A stretch of DNA of 64,000 bases from Juglans regia (Eukaryota; Streptophyta; Magnoliopsida; Fagales; Juglandaceae), in contig NC_049903.1 in assembly GCF_001411555.2 (NCBI RefSeq), positions 14,303,234 through 14,367,233 of the forward strand, written 5' to 3'. Under the pieces are notes generated by a model, which was not told where the DNA came from, ran no database searches, and saw nothing but the letters and a program-made list of their open reading frames with translations. Each line of letters opens with the position of its first letter. Position 1 is the stretch's first letter. Positions 61,153 through 64,000 of this stretch are shown piece after piece. A program made the position numbers and the translations under genes.

Positions 61153-61283
61153 GTTTGGAAGTATAGTGAAACAGATAAGATTGCCGATGGTGCTTTGGAA
61201 AAGATACATGTTGATGTACAAACACCTGAAGGCCTAACTGAAACAGATGCTTTATTAACGGGTGGTGCAAATGGATCCTTGAG
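61153..61283 (+). pseudogene. Exon-like fragment of an unidentified gene
   Basis: A 131-bp open segment bounded by TTGCAG and a GTATAATG donor encodes VWKYSETDKIADGALEKIHV and ETDALLTGGANGSL. It ends in phase 2. It looks like a genuine exon because of its composition and splice borders, but I recognise no domain and no following exon. It may be a gene fragment, or part of a gene extending beyond what I can join. Confidence 0.4.
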
Positions 61284-61639
61284 GTATAATGAAAATGCAA
61301 TGTGGTGCACTTATGCCTGTATGCCCTGACAATTATGCAATATTTATAGGACATTCCTTAACACTTGAGGTTCTGCAGTGAGCTATGGCCACTTGAATTA
61401 ATAACTGGTCTTCTGGATTCTATGGTGCTATGATAGGAATACTTCTCAAAAGATTCTAGGAAGAGTATTAAGTCACACAAAAATTGAAAACCCATGCACT
61501 GTTTTTGTTTATGGAGCATTGGAAAATGAAACATGCTTTTTTAAGCAAATGAATATCATGACTTATGTGAGGCATGCGACGTGTGGTTGAGGTAACTTAC
61601 TTATTTTTCTAGGCGGGAGAAAAAATGAAGTGTCTTTCT

Positions 61640-63259
61640 CCGGGCTGATATCGGTCCGGTCCGGTCCGGTCTTGGGCCATAATGTGGACCAGACCGGACC
61701 TATTCGGTCTACATTTTCTCCACCCTGGACCGGACCGACTCACATATAGGTCCGGTCCGGTCCGGTCCATTTCGGTCCGGTCCGGTCCAGGGTCGGTCCA
61801 GTCGGTCTGGACATGCCTAAAATGGGCTATTCAGCCCATCTAAATGTGATTTTTTTTTTGTTCAATTTCAATTATTTTCGGCCCATTTCAAATTTGGTAT
61901 ATTTTTTTAACTAAAACTATTTAAAAAACTTGATTTTGAAAAATACAATGATAAAAAAAAAGTTAAAAGTTAAAACTAATCTATATAAAATAAAAAAAAC
62001 CAAAAAAAAAAAAAATAATAATACAGATTTTGCCAAGGATTGCTACCCACTGATTTTGTATGTTAATATATATGGAGTATCAACAAAAAATAATAATAAT
62101 ACAGATTTTGCCAAGGATTACTATACTAATACTATATATTATATAATAATACATTAGTAATTTAGTACTAGACTATTAGTATATTTTTTTCTAATACCAT
62201 ATTAGAGTCTATTACTATACTAATAGTATATATTATATAATAATACATTAGTAATTTAGTACTAGAAGTAGACTATTAGTATATTTTTTTCTAATACCAT
62301 ATTAGAGTCTATTACTATACTAATACTATATATTATATAATAATACATTAGTAATTTAGTACTAGACTATTAGTATATTTTTTTCTAATACCATATTAGA
62401 GTCTATTACTATACTAATACTATTATACTATATATTATATAATAATACATTAGTAATTTAGTACTAGACTATTAGTATATTTTTTTCTAATACCATATTA
62501 GAGTCTATTACTATACTAATACTATATATTATATAATAATACATTAATACTATAAACTTATAGTGATTAGTTATTATCAATCATGATCAATATAAGTTAT
62601 AACTTATAACTATATAATAGATTAATAGTATTAGTATTGGACTATTAGTAATATAGTATAGGCTATAGCTATATGTTAGTAATATACTAATATTAGTTAT
62701 AGTGATTTAGTATAAGTTATAACTATATTACTATAACTATAAGTCTATAAGTCTATAACTATTAACTATTGTCTTAGACTCTTACTCTATGTTAGACTAT
62801 TACTAATTTACTAATATACTATTAGTATATATTTTTATTAATACCATATTAGACTTTAGAGTCTAGAAGTAGACTCTAGACTATTAATATAATACTTGTA
62901 TTAGTATAAATATTAATAATTTAGTATTACTATAAAATTATAAATATTACTATTAGTATAAACTTATAAATGTGTATTAGTTAATAATTACTTAATGATG
63001 AATTAGTGATAGGATTAGGTTAATTAGTCAAATGAAAATTATATACTTAATATATATAAATTATTAAATTATATATATATATTTAATTCGGTCCGGTCCG
63101 GTCCGAAAACCAGCCGGACCGTGGACCGGACCGAATTAATTCGGTCCTCTTATTTTTGGACCGGACCGGACCGGAACAACTCTCGGTCCGGTCCGGTCCG
63201 GACCGAATTGGCCGGTCCGGTCGGTTTTCTCGGTCCGGACCGCCCGATTATCACCCCTA
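61640..63259. mobile_element. Non-autonomous hAT element with CGGTCC subterminal arrays
   Basis: A 1620-bp element flanked by a perfect 8-bp duplication GTCTTTCT (61632-61639 and 63260-63267). The left end CCGGGCTGATATCGG pairs imperfectly with the right end, reverse strand TAGGGGTGATAATCGG. The outer ~200 bp at each side is packed with CGGTCCGGTCCGG and its inverse, an inverted pair of subterminal arrays of the kind hAT transposases bind. The AT-rich middle encodes nothing and contains a minisatellite. Confidence 0.85.
62100..62560. repeat. AT-rich minisatellite inside the hAT element
   Basis: Tandem units of 94-102 bp. The word ACATTAGTAATTTAG recurs at 62151, 62245, 62345 and 62447, and a degenerate copy starts at 62541. 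Each unit also has TATTTTTTTCTAATACCATA and TTAGAGTCTATTACTATACT. A separate duplication of about 70 bp (AATACAGATTTTGCCAAGGA at about 62020 and 62098) precedes it. Confidence 0.88.
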
Positions 63260-63440
63260 GTCTTTCTTGTTGGGAGTATTTCATATTAATGGAATAATGC
63301 ATCTGTCTATTGCCTATTTTTTCTTCCATGTTAGGCTAGTAATATATTGTCCAAAGAGATAGAGTGACCTATTGGATACAATTTAAAGAAATTCAGATGC
63401 TAAATGCAGCCTATGATCTATTATCATGTATAGTATACGA

Positions 63441-63910
63441 TTTTTTTTTTTTTTTGGCAAGTAATAAGATTTCATTAAAAGGCTCGAAAGGCACACTTTA
63501 GGTACACAGGAAGTATACAAGAACTGCACCTATCTAGAAGGGGAAAAAGTAACAAGAAAATCTTGAAAGTTAAGCCGTTAAGGTCTATCAAGGCTGTCCA
63601 AAGGAAGAGATTGTTGAAGAAGAGGGTTTTGAGCTACTCTAGCATTTGTTCGCGGTCTCTGAAGCCTCATTCCTTCCCTCTAGATACACCATGTGAAAGA
63701 AATATGAGGGTTGCCGCTAGCCTTCTCCAAGAGTAAAATAGGTGCACTAATCCTGAAAGCACAACCCGAGCCATTCCAACCCAACTGAAAAAGTCACTCC
63801 ACAGTTCATAGCAATCTCACAATGAAATAAAAGATGATCCATGGACTCCTTGCTCCTCTTACACGTAGCACCAATTAACCACCACAATGTGTCTTCTCCT
63901 TAAGTTGTCA
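63441..63910 (-). mobile_element. LINE 3' end, antisense
   Basis: The T-run at 63441-63455 is the poly-A tail of a minus-strand element. Next to it, on the minus strand, are GCCTTTTAATGAAATCTTAT and GTATACTTCCTGTGTACCTA, the usual 3' UTR of plant LINEs, and further in a decayed zf-RVT region up to about 63910. It is heavily 5'-truncated, with no open frame. Confidence 0.65.
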
Positions 63911-64000
63911 ATGGTGAGTAGGCCTGCTACCTGCCCTCGGCCGGTGGACAGCCCACCACCCTGCCCCCTGAACTTGCATGGGTAGGCTGAGTTTGGTCCC

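Noticed and set aside
63917..64000. Possible left end of another hAT element (TAGGCCTGCTACCTGCCC, then GC-rich)
   Set aside because: It resembles hAT ends, but the window stops before a right end or target duplication can be seen.
1..64000. tRNA, rRNA and CRISPR arrays
   Set aside because: I looked for cloverleaf A/B-box patterns, rRNA cores and regularly spaced repeats. The only initiator-tRNA-like sequence is the TRIM primer-binding site, and the tandem arrays are minisatellites without spacers.

Overview
The window is nuclear DNA from a woody eudicot. It is AT-rich, its genes have GT-AG introns, and it is crowded with plant transposable elements. A very abundant short repeat with internal GAGATGAG / CTCATCTC runs and GTTTGGAT ends made me think of Fagales, perhaps the walnut family (Juglandaceae). 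That assignment is an inference and has not been searched.

Three host-type genes can be supported. (1) An R2R3-MYB gene at 10.76-11.88 kb on the plus strand is most like the secondary-wall regulator MYB103 and has two exons and 341 residues. (2) A complete SRP68 gene, encoding the 68-kDa subunit of the signal recognition particle, lies on the minus strand. It has 13 coding exons from 32.94 down to 22.01 kb and 594 residues, and all splice phases close. (3) A FAR1/FHY3-related (FRS-type, MULE-derived) gene at 44.5-47.5 kb on the minus strand has an intact 732-codon core. Its C-terminal tail is cut by two in-frame TGA codons, although the downstream exons and splice sites are preserved. A broken GRF-zinc-finger/coiled-coil gene lies next to it (42.9-43.4 kb), and exon-like fragments of an unidentified gene lie at 57.8-61.3 kb.

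Most of the rest is transposon-derived. 0.5-16.7 kb: two MITE families and microsatellites around the MYB gene. 17.1-19.7 kb: a segment repeated at 55.3-56.8 kb. 19.8-20.7 kb: a TRIM-type LTR and a hAT transposase remnant. Inside SRP68 introns: a solo-LTR candidate (intron 10), and an inverted (twin-primed) LINE plus a complete TRIM retrotransposon (intron 6). 34.1-38.9 kb: a degenerate PIF/Harbinger element, with a transposase and a Myb/SANT-like protein, carrying two hAT insertions. 49.3-49.9 kb and 61.6-63.3 kb: two more non-autonomous hAT elements with 8-bp target duplications. 63.4-63.9 kb: an antisense LINE 3' end.

The three host-type genes have separate roles (wall-related transcription, protein targeting to the ER, and a transposase-derived regulator family) and nothing suggests they act together. 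I found no gene cluster or new multi-gene system. The noteworthy content is nested transposon architecture and gene decay.
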